DNA of 64,000 nt from Desulfoscipio sp. XC116 (GTDB lineage Bacteria; Bacillota; Desulfotomaculia; Desulfotomaculales; Desulfallaceae): contig NZ_CP156660.1 in NCBI RefSeq assembly GCF_039851975.1, positions 248,001 to 312,000 on the forward strand. The letters run 5' to 3'. The notes under the pieces are model-generated. The model was given only the letters and a program-made list of their open reading frames with translations. It was not told the DNA's origin and ran no database searches. Position numbers and translations under genes: made by a program. This document shows, one piece after another, positions 28,536 through 37,169 of this stretch; positions within the stretch are counted from its first letter, which is position 1; each line of letters begins with the position of its first letter.

Positions 28536-29488
28536 AAAGGTATTACCTGATGACTTTGCTGGTCATACTGGTTCTTAATTTCTCTTTGCCCAGATTGATG
28601 CCGGGAGATCCTTTTCTATACCTGTCGGTTGAGGACGGGCACACCGGCGTCACTTTCACCGAAGAGCAGATTGCCCAATATAAAGCTTATTACGGTCTGG
28701 ATAAGCCGGTTTATCTGCAGTTTTTTAGCTATATAGGCAATTTGCTCCGCGCTGATCTCGGCTATAGTATTTATTTCAACACCGGCGTGATGGAAATCAT
28801 ATCTACCCGGATTCTCTGGACAGTGTCCATAGTATTGTGCGCTATTGTCATCAGCTGCTTTTTAGGAACGCTAATGGGGGGCATATCGGCCTGGTATCGA
28901 GATGGTCCGGCGGATAAACTGCTTTATCCGGGCATGGTTATTTTTTCCGAGATACCCTCTTTTCTGATGGGAGTGTTTCTTTTATTCGTATTCGCCGCCA
29001 GGCTGGGCTGGTTCCCCATGGCCGGCGGCGTTACTCCCTTTGCCGAGTTTAATAGCGCGGCGGAGCAGGTACGGGATATTGTCCGGCATGGCGCGCTTCC
29101 GGTAATAACTCTGTCCCTGTCCAGACTGGGAGGATTTTATCTGCTGTCCAGAAACAGTATGCTGAATGTGCTTTCCCGGGATTATATGCGGACGGCCAGG
29201 GCCAAGGGCCTGAAAAGTCTGCGGATAATTTTCAAGCACGCCCTGAAAAACGCTTTGCTGCCTATAGTAACCAGGGTTTTTATGAGCTTGGGGACTGTTT
29301 TCGGGGCGGCGGTTTTGGTGGAGAACGTCTTCAGCTACCCCGGTGTGGGCCGGTTGATTGGAGAGGCGGTAATGGTGCGGGATTATGTTTTAATTCAGGG
29401 CGTTTTCTTTTTTATAACCATTACCGTGCTTACAATGAACTGGCTGGCTGATTTATTATACCGAAAATTAGACCCGAGGATAAGTTAA
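28532..29488 (+). CDS. ABC importer permease, DppB/NikB type
   Basis: ATG 28532 overlaps the stop of the binding-protein gene (ATGA). The 318-residue protein has about six membrane spans, an external loop after the first span (MPGDPF, then a YGLDKPVYLQF segment) and the cytoplasmic EAA loop near residues 215-235 (RDYMRTARAKGLKSLRIIFKHA), which couples to the ATPase. It is a typical DppB/OppB/NikB inner-membrane permease. It works with the next permease and the double ATPase of the same operon. Confidence 0.9.
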   Translation: MKRYYLMTLLVILVLNFSLPRLMPGDPFLYLSVEDGHTGVTFTEEQIAQYKAYYGLDKPVYLQFFSYIGNLLRADLGYSIYFNTGVMEIISTRILWTVSIVLCAIVISCFLGTLMGGISAWYRDGPADKLLYPGMVIFSEIPSFLMGVFLLFVFAARLGWFPMAGGVTPFAEFNSAAEQVRDIVRHGALPVITLSLSRLGGFYLLSRNSMLNVLSRDYMRTARAKGLKSLRIIFKHALKNALLPIVTRVFMSLGTVFGAAVLVENVFSYPGVGRLIGEAVMVRDYVLIQGVFFFITITVLTMNWLADLLYRKLDPRIS

Positions 29489-29489
29489 T

Positions 29490-30326
29490 ATGCGTTTTCT
29501 CCTTAAGACGTTGCGTGATATGAGCGGTTTTGGTAAATTTGGTTTGGTTGTCATTTTGTTGGTGCTGTTGTTGGGGATATTCGCCCCGTTGCTTTGCGAA
29601 TATCCCCATAAAATACCGTCCGGCGCTGCGCTGGAACCTCCGGGTTCCGAACATTGGCTGGGTACCGACGACCTGGGTATTGACCTATGGGCGCAAATTT
29701 GTCATGGAGCCGGAATAAGTATGTTGATTGGTTTCGGTACGGCGCTGTTGGCCGGATGCGGGGGCGGAGCGCTGGGTATTGCGGCCGGTTATTACGGCAA
29801 GAAAATCGATGGGCTGATCATGGGCGTTTGCAACATTATGATGGTGATTCCGCAACTGCCGCTGATGATCGTGTTGGGCGCTTTTTTCGGCCCCAGTCTG
29901 AAGAACATTATTATTGTCATAGCTGTTTTCGCTTGGACCGGTCCGGCCCGGACGGTGCGCTCGCAAATTTTAGCCATGTGCCGGGAAAAGTATATCATTG
30001 CGGCCCAAAGTTTCGGGGCAAGTTTCGTTCATTTGGCGGTCAAGCATTTTATTCCCGGTGTTTTGCCCGTGCTGATGGTCGGCATCATTCATATTGTCGG
30101 CAGGGCCATCGTAGCGGAAGCCGGGTTGGCCTTTCTGGGACTGGGGGACCCGACATCCAAAAGCTGGGGCCTGATACTGAACCGTTCCATCAATTTTCCG
30201 GGTATCTATTTCACGGATTATTGGCATTGGTGGGTGCTGGCCCCCTTGTCTTTCTTGACCCTGCTGGTGCTGTCCATTGCTTTTGTGGGCAGGGATTTGG
30301 AGAAAACGGCTAATTCCAAACTGTAA
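29490..30326 (+). CDS. ABC importer permease, DppC/NikC type
   Basis: A 278-residue protein with about six membrane spans, the HWLGTDDLGIDLWAQICHGA segment typical of the DppC/OppC/NikC N-terminal region, and an EAA loop (REKYIIAAQSFGASFVHLAVKHF). It begins one base after the stop of the other permease gene. Together the two permeases form the channel of the importer. Confidence 0.9.
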   Translation: MRFLLKTLRDMSGFGKFGLVVILLVLLLGIFAPLLCEYPHKIPSGAALEPPGSEHWLGTDDLGIDLWAQICHGAGISMLIGFGTALLAGCGGGALGIAAGYYGKKIDGLIMGVCNIMMVIPQLPLMIVLGAFFGPSLKNIIIVIAVFAWTGPARTVRSQILAMCREKYIIAAQSFGASFVHLAVKHFIPGVLPVLMVGIIHIVGRAIVAEAGLAFLGLGDPTSKSWGLILNRSINFPGIYFTDYWHWWVLAPLSFLTLLVLSIAFVGRDLEKTANSKL

Positions 30327-30337
30327 AGAGGTGATTT

Positions 30338-32056
30338 ATGATGCAACCGGTTTTACGGGTTAAAGATCTGTCGGTCCGTTATGGCCATACGGAAGGGGAA
30401 AGCATAATCGCGGTGCGCAGGATAAATTTTGCGCTGGAGCCGGGGACTGTTACCGGTGTTATCGGGGAGTCGGGTTGCGGAAAATCTTCCCTGGCTTTGG
30501 CGTTGATGGGGTTGTTGAAAAAACGGGCCCGGGTGCAAGGGGAAATTTTTTATGGGCCCACAGATTTGAACCGGCTGTCGGAACAAGAATGGAATCAGTA
30601 TCGCTGGAGCAAACTGGCCATTATCTTCCAAAACAGTTTGGATATCCTTAATCCCGTTATGACTATCGGTGAGCAAATAGGGGAAGCTATGCGGCGTCAT
30701 ACCTCGCTGACGGGGACGGAAATACGCGCCGGATTGGAAGAATTATTAAAGATGGTGGGGCTGGACCCGGTCTTCGCCAAAAGCTACCCGCATCAATTGT
30801 CGGGGGGGATGCGCCAAAAGGTACTGATAGCCATGGCCTTATCCTGCGAACCCGAAGTTTTGATTGTGGATGAGCCGACAACGGCTTTGGACGCCGTTGC
30901 CAAAGATGAGATTGTCGAACTCTTGCTTGGATTGCAGCGGAAAATGGCATTTCCCATGCTGGTCATATCCCATGAAATGCAGGTTATTATGCGGATGACC
31001 TCTCGCTTGATGGTCATGTACGCCGGGAATGTAGTGGAGGAGGGGCTGACCGGGGAAATCTTTAAAAATCCCATGCATCCTTACACGCGGGGTTTAATGT
31101 ATTCTTCTCCCGCGGTAAATCCATACCGGGATTTATGGGGCATCCCCGGCGAGGCGGGCCGGGAGAGTGAGGGGCAATGTCCATTTTGCCGCCGCTGCAA
31201 TCAGTGCGTTGAGCGGTGCGCCAAAGAACATCCGGAATTGTCACGATTGCCATGCGGCAGGAAAGTGTCCTGCCTTCGAGGCGGTATTGTTACTTTGCTG
31301 GAGGGTAGGAATTTGCATAAAAGCTATCATTGGCGGGGCGGTGAAATAAAGGCCTGCAGCTCTTGCGATATTTGTGTCAAATCAGGTGAGGCGGTGGTGC
31401 TTATCGGGGAGTCGGGTTCGGGTAAAACTACTCTTGCCGAGATTTTGGCCGGTATTATGAAAGCGGAACAGGGACAGGTGCTGTTTGAAGGGCAGATTGT
31501 CACGGGACATAGTCATACGGCCCGCAAAGGGGGTATGCAAATTGTTTTTCAGGATCCTCTGTCTGCTACCAGTGAGCGGCTCACCGTTGAAGATGTGGTC
31601 CGGGAACCGTTGGATATATTACATGCGGATAGCAAGGAGCAGCGCCGGGAGAGTGTCAGACAGGCGTTGAAGGATGTTCAACTGCCCCGGGACGCCGATT
31701 TCCTGTCCCGGAGGTGTTATATGCTGAGCGGGGGGCAACGGCAGCGTGTGGCCATCGCCCGTTGCTTGGTTATGGAGCCCAAGCTGTTGATTGCCGATGA
31801 GATCAGTTCCATGCTGGACCCCTCCACTCAAGCTAATATTTTAAGGTTGCTTAAAGGCCTGCAAAATTCCAAAGGCTTTGCTATGCTTTATATTACTCAT
31901 GATTTAACTATGGCGCAAAAGATAGCCGATCGGATATATGTAATGCGGCGGGCCGAAATTATTGAAAGGAAACCGGCCGGGGATTTTTTTTGCAACCCCG
32001 GGGAAAGACAAGCGCCAATGCTTTTGCAATGTGCGGGAATTAAGTGCGGGAATTAG
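30338..32056 (+). CDS. ABC importer double ATPase, DppD-DppF fusion
   Basis: Two complete nucleotide-binding domains lie in one 572-residue chain. The first has Walker A GESGCGKSS near residue 45, signature LSGGMRQK and Walker B VLIVDEPTTALD, followed by the oligopeptide-transporter C-terminal Cys cluster (CPFCRRCNQCVERC). The second has Walker A GESGSGKTT near residue 355, signature LSGGQRQR and Walker B LLIADEISSMLD. Most family 5 importers use two separate ATPase genes (D and F), so this is a fusion that secures a heterodimer. An RBS AGAGGTGA precedes the start. Confidence 0.9.
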   Translation: MMQPVLRVKDLSVRYGHTEGESIIAVRRINFALEPGTVTGVIGESGCGKSSLALALMGLLKKRARVQGEIFYGPTDLNRLSEQEWNQYRWSKLAIIFQNSLDILNPVMTIGEQIGEAMRRHTSLTGTEIRAGLEELLKMVGLDPVFAKSYPHQLSGGMRQKVLIAMALSCEPEVLIVDEPTTALDAVAKDEIVELLLGLQRKMAFPMLVISHEMQVIMRMTSRLMVMYAGNVVEEGLTGEIFKNPMHPYTRGLMYSSPAVNPYRDLWGIPGEAGRESEGQCPFCRRCNQCVERCAKEHPELSRLPCGRKVSCLRGGIVTLLEGRNLHKSYHWRGGEIKACSSCDICVKSGEAVVLIGESGSGKTTLAEILAGIMKAEQGQVLFEGQIVTGHSHTARKGGMQIVFQDPLSATSERLTVEDVVREPLDILHADSKEQRRESVRQALKDVQLPRDADFLSRRCYMLSGGQRQRVAIARCLVMEPKLLIADEISSMLDPSTQANILRLLKGLQNSKGFAMLYITHDLTMAQKIADRIYVMRRAEIIERKPAGDFFCNPGERQAPMLLQCAGIKCGN

Positions 32057-32105
32057 GGCGCGCCGAACAAATACCCAGGGAACGGAGACTTTTCGCGGCT
32101 GGGAC

Positions 32106-32179
32106 AATAATATCAAGGTGGCTATTATTCATCATGACACTCACGGCGGAAAGCGCTATATCCCATCATAGGCCATCAA
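32106..32179 (-). repeat. Short remnant of a MATE transporter gene
   Basis: This stretch resembles, with most positions identical by eye, the segment 61631-61705 inside the MATE exporter gene near the end of the window, including ATATCAAGGTGGCTAT and CACGGCGGAAAG. It is in the same orientation, so it is a fragment of a leftward MATE coding sequence. Nothing else of the gene is left nearby. Confidence 0.55.
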
Positions 32180-32212
32180 AATTTTAGCCGTACTTGATTC
32201 ATCGATTTATTC

Positions 32213-32250
32213 TTGACAATGGGTTCCACCTTGTGATTTAATTATCACAA
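32213..32250 (+). promoter_or_regulatory. Promoter with palindromic operator ahead of lar genes
   Basis: TTGACA at 32213-32218 is followed after 18 bases by TTTAAT at 32237-32242. The inverted repeat TTGTGAT-N6-ATCACAA (32231-32250) covers the -10 box. The half-site spacing differs from CRP boxes and the sequence differs from NikR sites, so the regulator is unknown. 32251-32568 holds no gene that I can support. Confidence 0.5.
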
Positions 32251-32568
32251 TAAAGTTTTTTATGATGAAAAAAAATTTTCACTGTCTTAAGTTGATGAAA
32301 TAAGAATGTTTTAAAATTGCAATGGATTACGTTGACTTATATAATGCTTGGTCTTTGTTCCGGATGTCCGACTCATTAAAATTGTTGATTCTCTATGGAA
32401 AGCCTTTATTCCAAATGTAGGGGTCACGTTAGTGTTTAGAGGATAAAACCCGGAGTCTAAAGAAGTAGATGTTTGCGCTACAGGCAGAAGTCAGAATCTT
32501 TTTTATAAAGGAGCAAGATTTAATCCGGGGTCCTATGTTTTTAGGGTATAAATAAATATTAAGACATC

Positions 32569-32647
32569 AATCGACCGTAGCGATACCGCTTTAAGAAAAT
32601 AAAGCAGTATCGCGGTATCTATACGATAGGTCGATTTTTATTTTTTT
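32569..32647 (+). terminator. Nested leader hairpin with T tract
   Basis: Outer arms AATCGACC (32569-32576) and GGTCGATT (32629-32636) enclose an inner hairpin whose arms, 32580-32593 and 32600-32613, pair over 14 bases with one mismatch. A T-rich stretch follows to 32647, and the RBS of the next gene comes directly after. This is either the terminator of an upstream transcript or an attenuator in the leader of the lar genes. Confidence 0.55.
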
Positions 32648-32665
32648 AAAGGGAGGGATATAGAA

Positions 32666-33178
32666 TTGCTCCTAATGACAAATGTAGACAACATCAATGC
32701 CGATCAGGTTCCCTATCTTATAGAACAGCTTATGGCCAAGGGGGTAAAGAATGTCCATGTTGTTAATGCTGTAACCAAGAAAGGGAGGCAGGAATATATT
32801 TTTTTTATTGATGTTCAGCAGGACAAGGTTTTTTCAATTAGCCGCTTTCTTGCCAGTGAAATAGGGACGCTGGGAGTAAGAATAATCAAGGCAGATCATA
32901 TCTCGTACGATTATTTCATGAAGAGTATGAAGCTAAGTTTACATGACAATAAAGAGAATCTCGTATGGAAAGGGGCGGTGCAGGTCAAGATTGTCCAAGA
33001 TGATTCGGGTTCTCCTTTGTCCGCCCGTGTTGAATATGAGGATTTGAAAGCATCTGTCAAGGCTATTAATACGGCGGGAGCGGATATATCTTTTTACGAG
33101 CTTAAGCAAATGATTGAAAATGAGGCGCTAAATAGATTAAGGAAAAGTAAATTTGCAATTCGGATTGAGGACGATTGA
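32666..33178 (+). CDS. larC2: LarC2-like domain protein (nickel-pincer cofactor)
   Basis: This 170-residue protein matches the C-terminal part of LarC: TNVDNINADQVPYLIEQLMA corresponds to the conserved T/E-x-NIDDM stretch, followed by the SEIGTLGVRII segment. LarC inserts nickel into the bis-thiocarboxylated pyridinium nucleotide in a CTP-dependent way; the LarC2 part holds the CTP-binding cyclometallase core. In many bacteria larC1 and larC2 are joined by a programmed frameshift or fused; here LarC2 is a separate gene upstream of larB, away from LarC1. Start TTG 32666 fits the GGGAGG spacing; ATG 32675 is possible. Confidence 0.65.
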   Translation: MLLMTNVDNINADQVPYLIEQLMAKGVKNVHVVNAVTKKGRQEYIFFIDVQQDKVFSISRFLASEIGTLGVRIIKADHISYDYFMKSMKLSLHDNKENLVWKGAVQVKIVQDDSGSPLSARVEYEDLKASVKAINTAGADISFYELKQMIENEALNRLRKSKFAIRIEDD

Positions 33179-33212
33179 ATAATGGATAAAATGCGTCAGG
33201 AAGGAGACTATT

Positions 33213-33965
33213 GTGGACAGAAAAGAATTGCACGCACTTTTGGAGTCTTTAGTCGCCGGCAGTACCACCGTAAATCAGGCTATAAAGAAATTGGAATTCT
33301 TGCAGTATGAAGACATAGGCTATGCTCGCCTGGACCACCACCGAGAACTTCGCACCGGTTTTCCTGAGGTTGTATTTTGTCAGGGCAAGACCCCGGAGCA
33401 AGTGGGAGGTATTATTTCTAGATTGGCGGCGAATGGCAGACCGATTTTGGGTACACGGGCCTCTGCTGAAGCTTACGTAATGGTCCGGAAGACTCTCCCC
33501 GAGGCTGTGTATTATGATATGGCCCGCTGTATTGTAGTGCCGGCAGGGGAAGAGAGAGAAGAAAAGGGAGAGATCGTGATTGTCAGCGCGGGGACGGCGG
33601 ATATGCCGGTAGCGGAGGAGGCGGCAGTGTCCGCAGAAACTATGGGGTTAAGGGTAACAAGGCTCTATGATGTGGGTGTCGCCGGAATTCACAGGTTATT
33701 GCAGCATGTCGAAAAATTACAAAAAACAAATGTCGTGATAGCTGTGGCCGGCATGGAAGGGGCTTTGGCAAGCGTTGTCGGCGGGCTTACCAGTCGTCCT
33801 GTAATCGCTGTACCTACGAGTATCGGATATGGAACCAATTTTGGGGGACTTTCAGCGCTTCTTTCAATGCTGAACAGTTGTGCCTCAGGGGTGGGAGTAG
33901 TTAATATTGATAATGGCTTCGGAGCGGCAGCTTTGGCGCGGGCCATAGTCCAATCAGGGAGGTAG
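33213..33965 (+). CDS. larB: LarB, pyridinium-3,5-biscarboxylic acid synthase
   Basis: The 250-residue protein has a PurE/AIR-carboxylase-like C-terminal half (VIVSAGTADMPVAEEAAVSA, then VVIAVAGMEGALASVVGGL and PVIAVPTSIGYG) after the LarB N-terminal region (YARLDHHRELRTGFPEVVFC). LarB carboxylates and hydrolyses nicotinic acid adenine dinucleotide as the first step of nickel-pincer nucleotide synthesis. GTG 33213 follows GGAAGGAG. It lies between the LarC2 and LarC1 genes with tight spacing, so the three form one operon. LarE, the sulfur donor, is not in the window. Confidence 0.92.
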   Translation: MDRKELHALLESLVAGSTTVNQAIKKLEFLQYEDIGYARLDHHRELRTGFPEVVFCQGKTPEQVGGIISRLAANGRPILGTRASAEAYVMVRKTLPEAVYYDMARCIVVPAGEEREEKGEIVIVSAGTADMPVAEEAAVSAETMGLRVTRLYDVGVAGIHRLLQHVEKLQKTNVVIAVAGMEGALASVVGGLTSRPVIAVPTSIGYGTNFGGLSALLSMLNSCASGVGVVNIDNGFGAAALARAIVQSGR

Positions 33966-33972
33966 AATACGG

Positions 33973-34836
33973 ATGAAAGTTATGTATTTGGATTGTAGTG
34001 CCGGAATCGCAGGCGATATGTTTTTGGGAGGGCTGTTTGACGCAGGGGTCGATCCGGATTTGGTTAGAAATGGTCTGGCCGGCCTGAATCTCAGCGGTTA
34101 CGAAATGCGTGTCGAGAAAGGAACAAGCCATGGAATAGCTGCCAATAGTGTTCAATTTAACGTAGTTGAGGAACAGCCTCATCGTTATCTTAAAGATATT
34201 ATGACCCTAATTGAGGCCGGCAATTTTTCGGAGAATGTTAAAAGTTCAGCCGGAAAAGTATTTTCCCTTCTTGCCCAAGCCGAGGCGAAGGTTCACGGGA
34301 CAACCCCGGATAAAGTGCACTTTCATGAAGTCGGAGCGATTGATTCGATTTGCGATATCATAGGAACTCTGCTTGCAGTCGAAAGTCTGGAAGTGGAAAG
34401 AATTATCTGCTCCCCGCTTTCTTTGGGGAGTGGACATGTACACTGTGCTCACGGCCGAATTCCAGTTCCCGCGCCGGCGACGCTTGAAATAATCAAAGGA
34501 GTTCCGGTGCGCAAAAACGATATTGAGGGTGAACTGGTGACACCTACGGGCGCCGCCTTGGCTGTGACGTTAAGTCAGGAATTTTCCTCTTTGCCTTCCA
34601 TGATTATTGATTCCGTAGGATATGGGATGGGCACCAGGGACTATGGATTTCCAAGTGTCTTGCGGGTTATTATCGGGCGGTCTTTGAAGAAAAACGGGTC
34701 AAAATATCACGCTGAACTGGAACGCAGTGCTAACCACCCCCATACCCATGACCACTTCCATGTTCATAAACATGCCCACGAGCATAAGCACGACCACGAC
34801 CATGAGCACGAGCGGTTAAGCCGGAAGAGAGGATAA
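33973..34836 (+). CDS. larC: LarC1, nickel-insertion protein with His-rich tail
   Basis: A 287-residue protein that starts MYLDCSAGIAGDMFLGGLFD, the signature of LarC (DUF111), and has the VHFHEVGAIDSICDI motif near residue 120. It ends with a histidine-rich tail of about 30 residues, alternating His with Asp, Glu and Lys, as seen in nickel chaperones. The C-terminal cyclometallase domain is not fused but is encoded by the LarC2 gene 0.8 kb upstream. It would act in the cytoplasm to place nickel in the pincer cofactor. Confidence 0.88.
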   Translation: MKVMYLDCSAGIAGDMFLGGLFDAGVDPDLVRNGLAGLNLSGYEMRVEKGTSHGIAANSVQFNVVEEQPHRYLKDIMTLIEAGNFSENVKSSAGKVFSLLAQAEAKVHGTTPDKVHFHEVGAIDSICDIIGTLLAVESLEVERIICSPLSLGSGHVHCAHGRIPVPAPATLEIIKGVPVRKNDIEGELVTPTGAALAVTLSQEFSSLPSMIIDSVGYGMGTRDYGFPSVLRVIIGRSLKKNGSKYHAELERSANHPHTHDHFHVHKHAHEHKHDHDHEHERLSRKRG

Positions 34837-35024
34837 AAATATTGAGGATGAATACCCCAAGAAGTGTTTCACCGTGAACGTTTTACTGTTTGGGAGATTA
34901 TCTGTACGGAAAAAATCTCAAAGGAGGTGTAGAAAGAGGAAAATATTATCTTGAAAGGATAGATGCCTTCTAAACGGATGTAAAGGGTTCACTTTAATAA
35001 AAAATATATGGGAGGTAAATATTG

Positions 35025-36806
35025 ATGGAGAAAGAGATTTTGGCGGTAATAGGTGCGGTTAACTCCAACGTGCAGAATTCGACGAGCGACCGGATCGAAG
35101 CGCTTACCAAAGGTCATGGTATGCTGAACCTTGCCGTAATGGCGGCTGCCAATGCAATGGCAACCCAAATACTGAACGGAAGAAGCATAAAGATATCGGA
35201 TGATAATTTCGTAGAATTGCCTTTGGACGGCGTTTTAAAGGCCGGAATTGATGCTGCCAAAGAAGCGGGGGCGGATAAAGCCAATGCCGCGCTTATTGGC
35301 GCAGTATTGCTTAATTTGGCCGGAACGGCGTCCAGGGCCGGGGTTCCTGCCGGAAACAGGAAGCTGGGCGCCATGGCCCGTATGATTGCCGGGGCCGATC
35401 GTGCGGGGGTGGCGTCAATTCCTACCTCCAAATTAACTTGCAAAGTGTCAGGGTTTGCGGCGGTGAAGGCTTTATACGACGCTATGGAAAAAGGCGAATT
35501 GGTTCGGGTAGACGGAGCGGATGTTCCGGCATTTGTATCCGGCGGCGCTCTTTATGGTCATAGTGTCTTGGGTGAGGATATGACTTATGTCGACCTGGCC
35601 TTAAACGGGACGAAAATTGCCGTGGAAGGTATGAAGAAGGCTTATCGCGGTGTAGGAATTAGTCCCAGCCCCATTATGTGCGCCATGCTGGCGGCGGCGG
35701 CGGTTTTGGAAATTATCAATCCCGATGGCATGATTGATGAACAATATGGCGAATTCTTCGTGAGAAACACAGGATATCTGGCGGGGAAAGGCGCGGCCGA
35801 GGCTGCCGGACTTCCGGAAAAAGTACATCTACGCGGAACCGGCAAAGAGTATGAGACCGCTACATTGATTGGGGATTTGGGGATGATCCTCAAGGATGTG
35901 GGCTCTCCTACAGTGGTTGGGATGATGACGATCAATGAAATGCTGGCCGCTTTCTCGGAAGCCCCAATGATTGGTTCAGGTTTCGGCGGTGGTCCCGTTA
36001 ATCCTCCTCTGGCGCACCTGGTATCGGACACAGTAGTTTCCATGAATGCCGTGCTTGATTGCAAAGGCGATATGGATGCCGCTGCCGATATCTTACACCG
36101 GATGAAAGCAACAGAATGGTTTGATCCGGAGGTTGCGGCTTTTTGCGCCAATACGGTTGCTCATAAAGGGGAGCAGGTGCGGAGAGGTCCGGTTACACGG
36201 GTTATTATCAAGGCTACCGAAGGAGTTCGTATGAACGCGCTCTATACCCGTGCACAAAGAACTTATAATGATTTAAAAGCAGGCAAGAAATTGGATGATA
36301 TTTGTCGGGCGCTGGACCTTGAAAGACAGGCCAGAGTTGAGGAAAATGCCGGAAAAATATTTACGGCCATGTTCGGACAGGAGATACAAATCCATTTTAC
36401 CAAGCTGGCAGGCGGTGCCCATCGCAGTCATCCCTTTGCGCGTAAATATTGGGGATTTGACGCCGATATTGATGCAGAGGTTACTATCGGCGGCCAGAAA
36501 ACAGTCCTGACAGGAGTATCTCATAAAGTAGTCCCTGATGCTGTTTTAAACAAGAAGGCCGAGCTTTCCACGCCTATCACCGTTGCTGCGGCAGTCGCGC
36601 AGGAGCTGATGTACATCGGAGTTTGCACTATTAACGTGGTTGTTCCGGCCGCAATGGCAGCCGCTATGGGTGTGGAAACTTGGGAAGACGCCGGAAAAAT
36701 TGCCGAGAAAGGCGGCTACATCACGGCTGCTATCCCCGGCGCCAAAGACAGTGCCCGCGAAGTGGCGAAAGCGGCAATAAGGATGATGCAGGATCTTAAC
36801 TTCTAA
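35025..36806 (+). CDS. Unrecognised 593-residue protein
   Basis: ATG 35025 follows GGGAGGT. The protein is soluble in composition, rich in Ala and Gly, with no membrane span, no signal and no motif I can name. Conserved-looking spots include [19 protein letters not shown] near residue 325, an [17 protein letters not shown] stretch near 465 with several His, and [19 protein letters not shown] near the end. A decayed copy of its C-terminal part lies at 56030-56500, so it belongs to a family with at least two copies here. Its place behind larC2-larB-larC1 makes it a candidate client of the nickel-pincer cofactor; this is inference, and it is not LarA. Confidence 0.75.
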   Translation: MEKEILAVIGAVNSNVQNSTSDRIEALTKGHGMLNLAVMAAANAMATQILNGRSIKISDDNFVELPLDGVLKAGIDAAKEAGADKANAALIGAVLLNLAGTASRAGVPAGNRKLGAMARMIAGADRAGVASIPTSKLTCKVSGFAAVKALYDAMEKGELVRVDGADVPAFVSGGALYGHSVLGEDMTYVDLALNGTKIAVEGMKKAYRGVGISPSPIMCAMLAAAAVLEIINPDGMIDEQYGEFFVRNTGYLAGKGAAEAAGLPEKVHLRGTGKEYETATLIGDLGMILKDVGSPTVVGMMTINEMLAAFSEAPMIGSGFGGGPVNPPLAHLVSDTVVSMNAVLDCKGDMDAAADILHRMKATEWFDPEVAAFCANTVAHKGEQVRRGPVTRVIIKATEGVRMNALYTRAQRTYNDLKAGKKLDDICRALDLERQARVEENAGKIFTAMFGQEIQIHFTKLAGGAHRSHPFARKYWGFDADIDAEVTIGGQKTVLTGVSHKVVPDAVLNKKAELSTPITVAAAVAQELMYIGVCTINVVVPAAMAAAMGVETWEDAGKIAEKGGYITAAIPGAKDSAREVAKAAIRMMQDLNF

Positions 36807-36849
36807 TTGATCTCGTTAACCGCCGCTAAGGCTTCCGCAAAAGCGGAAA

Positions 36850-36910
36850 GGGGACACTCCTCAGCTAATAGGTCAAGCTTTGGGGTCGAGGAATGTTCCC
36901 AACTAATGGA
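36850..36910. repeat. Intergenic repeat unit, copy A
   Basis: A 61-base unit starting GGGGACAC and ending CAACTAATGGA, about 80% identical by eye to copy B at 36960-37020. The ends (GGGGACACTCCT and AGGAATGTTCCC) can fold on each other. It lies after a small hairpin TTCCGC-AAAA-GCGGAA at 36833-36848. Confidence 0.7.
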
Positions 36911-36959
36911 GTTAAGCGGCGATGAACTCGAAATAAGTGCGACTAAGGTTTAGCGGTCG

Positions 36960-37020
36960 GGGGACACATCTCTACTTATGGGTCAAACTTTGGGGTCGAG
37001 GTATATCCCCAACATATGGA
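36960..37020. repeat. Intergenic repeat unit, copy B
   Basis: Second 61-base unit, sharing TTTGGGGTCGAGG and the GGGGACA start with copy A, from which it is separated by 49 bases. Related GGGGACA/TGTCCCC ends recur at 40683-40803. These look like REP-type elements that fold into hairpins rather than genes. Confidence 0.7.
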
Positions 37021-37077
37021 TCACGTGTACCCGGAGGGCGAAACTCCATCTGAACCAAGTCTTCTTTATTATAAGTT

Positions 37078-37105
37078 GTGAAGCGTCGGAGCTCCGGCGC
37101 TTCAC
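37078..37105. terminator. Strong hairpin ahead of the C1 gene cluster
   Basis: GTGAAGCGTCGGAG and CTCCGGCGCTTCAC pair over 14 bases with one T-G pair and almost no loop. No T run follows, so it may be a transcript-stabilising or cruciform structure rather than a classical terminator. It separates 36806 from the cofactor genes that start at 37170. Confidence 0.5.
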
Positions 37106-37169
37106 AGTTCCCCATGCGAAAGAACTATCCGCGGAAAACCAAGTTTAAACAAGGGAAGGGGTGATTTGG

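Noticed and set aside
32231-32250. CRP or NikR binding site
   Set aside because: Between TGTGA and TCACA there are eight bases, not six, and the sequence does not match the long-spaced NikR site.
35025-36806. LarA lactate racemase
   Set aside because: Length, N terminus and motifs do not fit the LarA family, although the neighbours are lar genes.
36850-37020. CRISPR array
   Set aside because: Only two units of 61 bases with about 80% identity, self-complementary ends and no regular spacers; no cas gene nearby.
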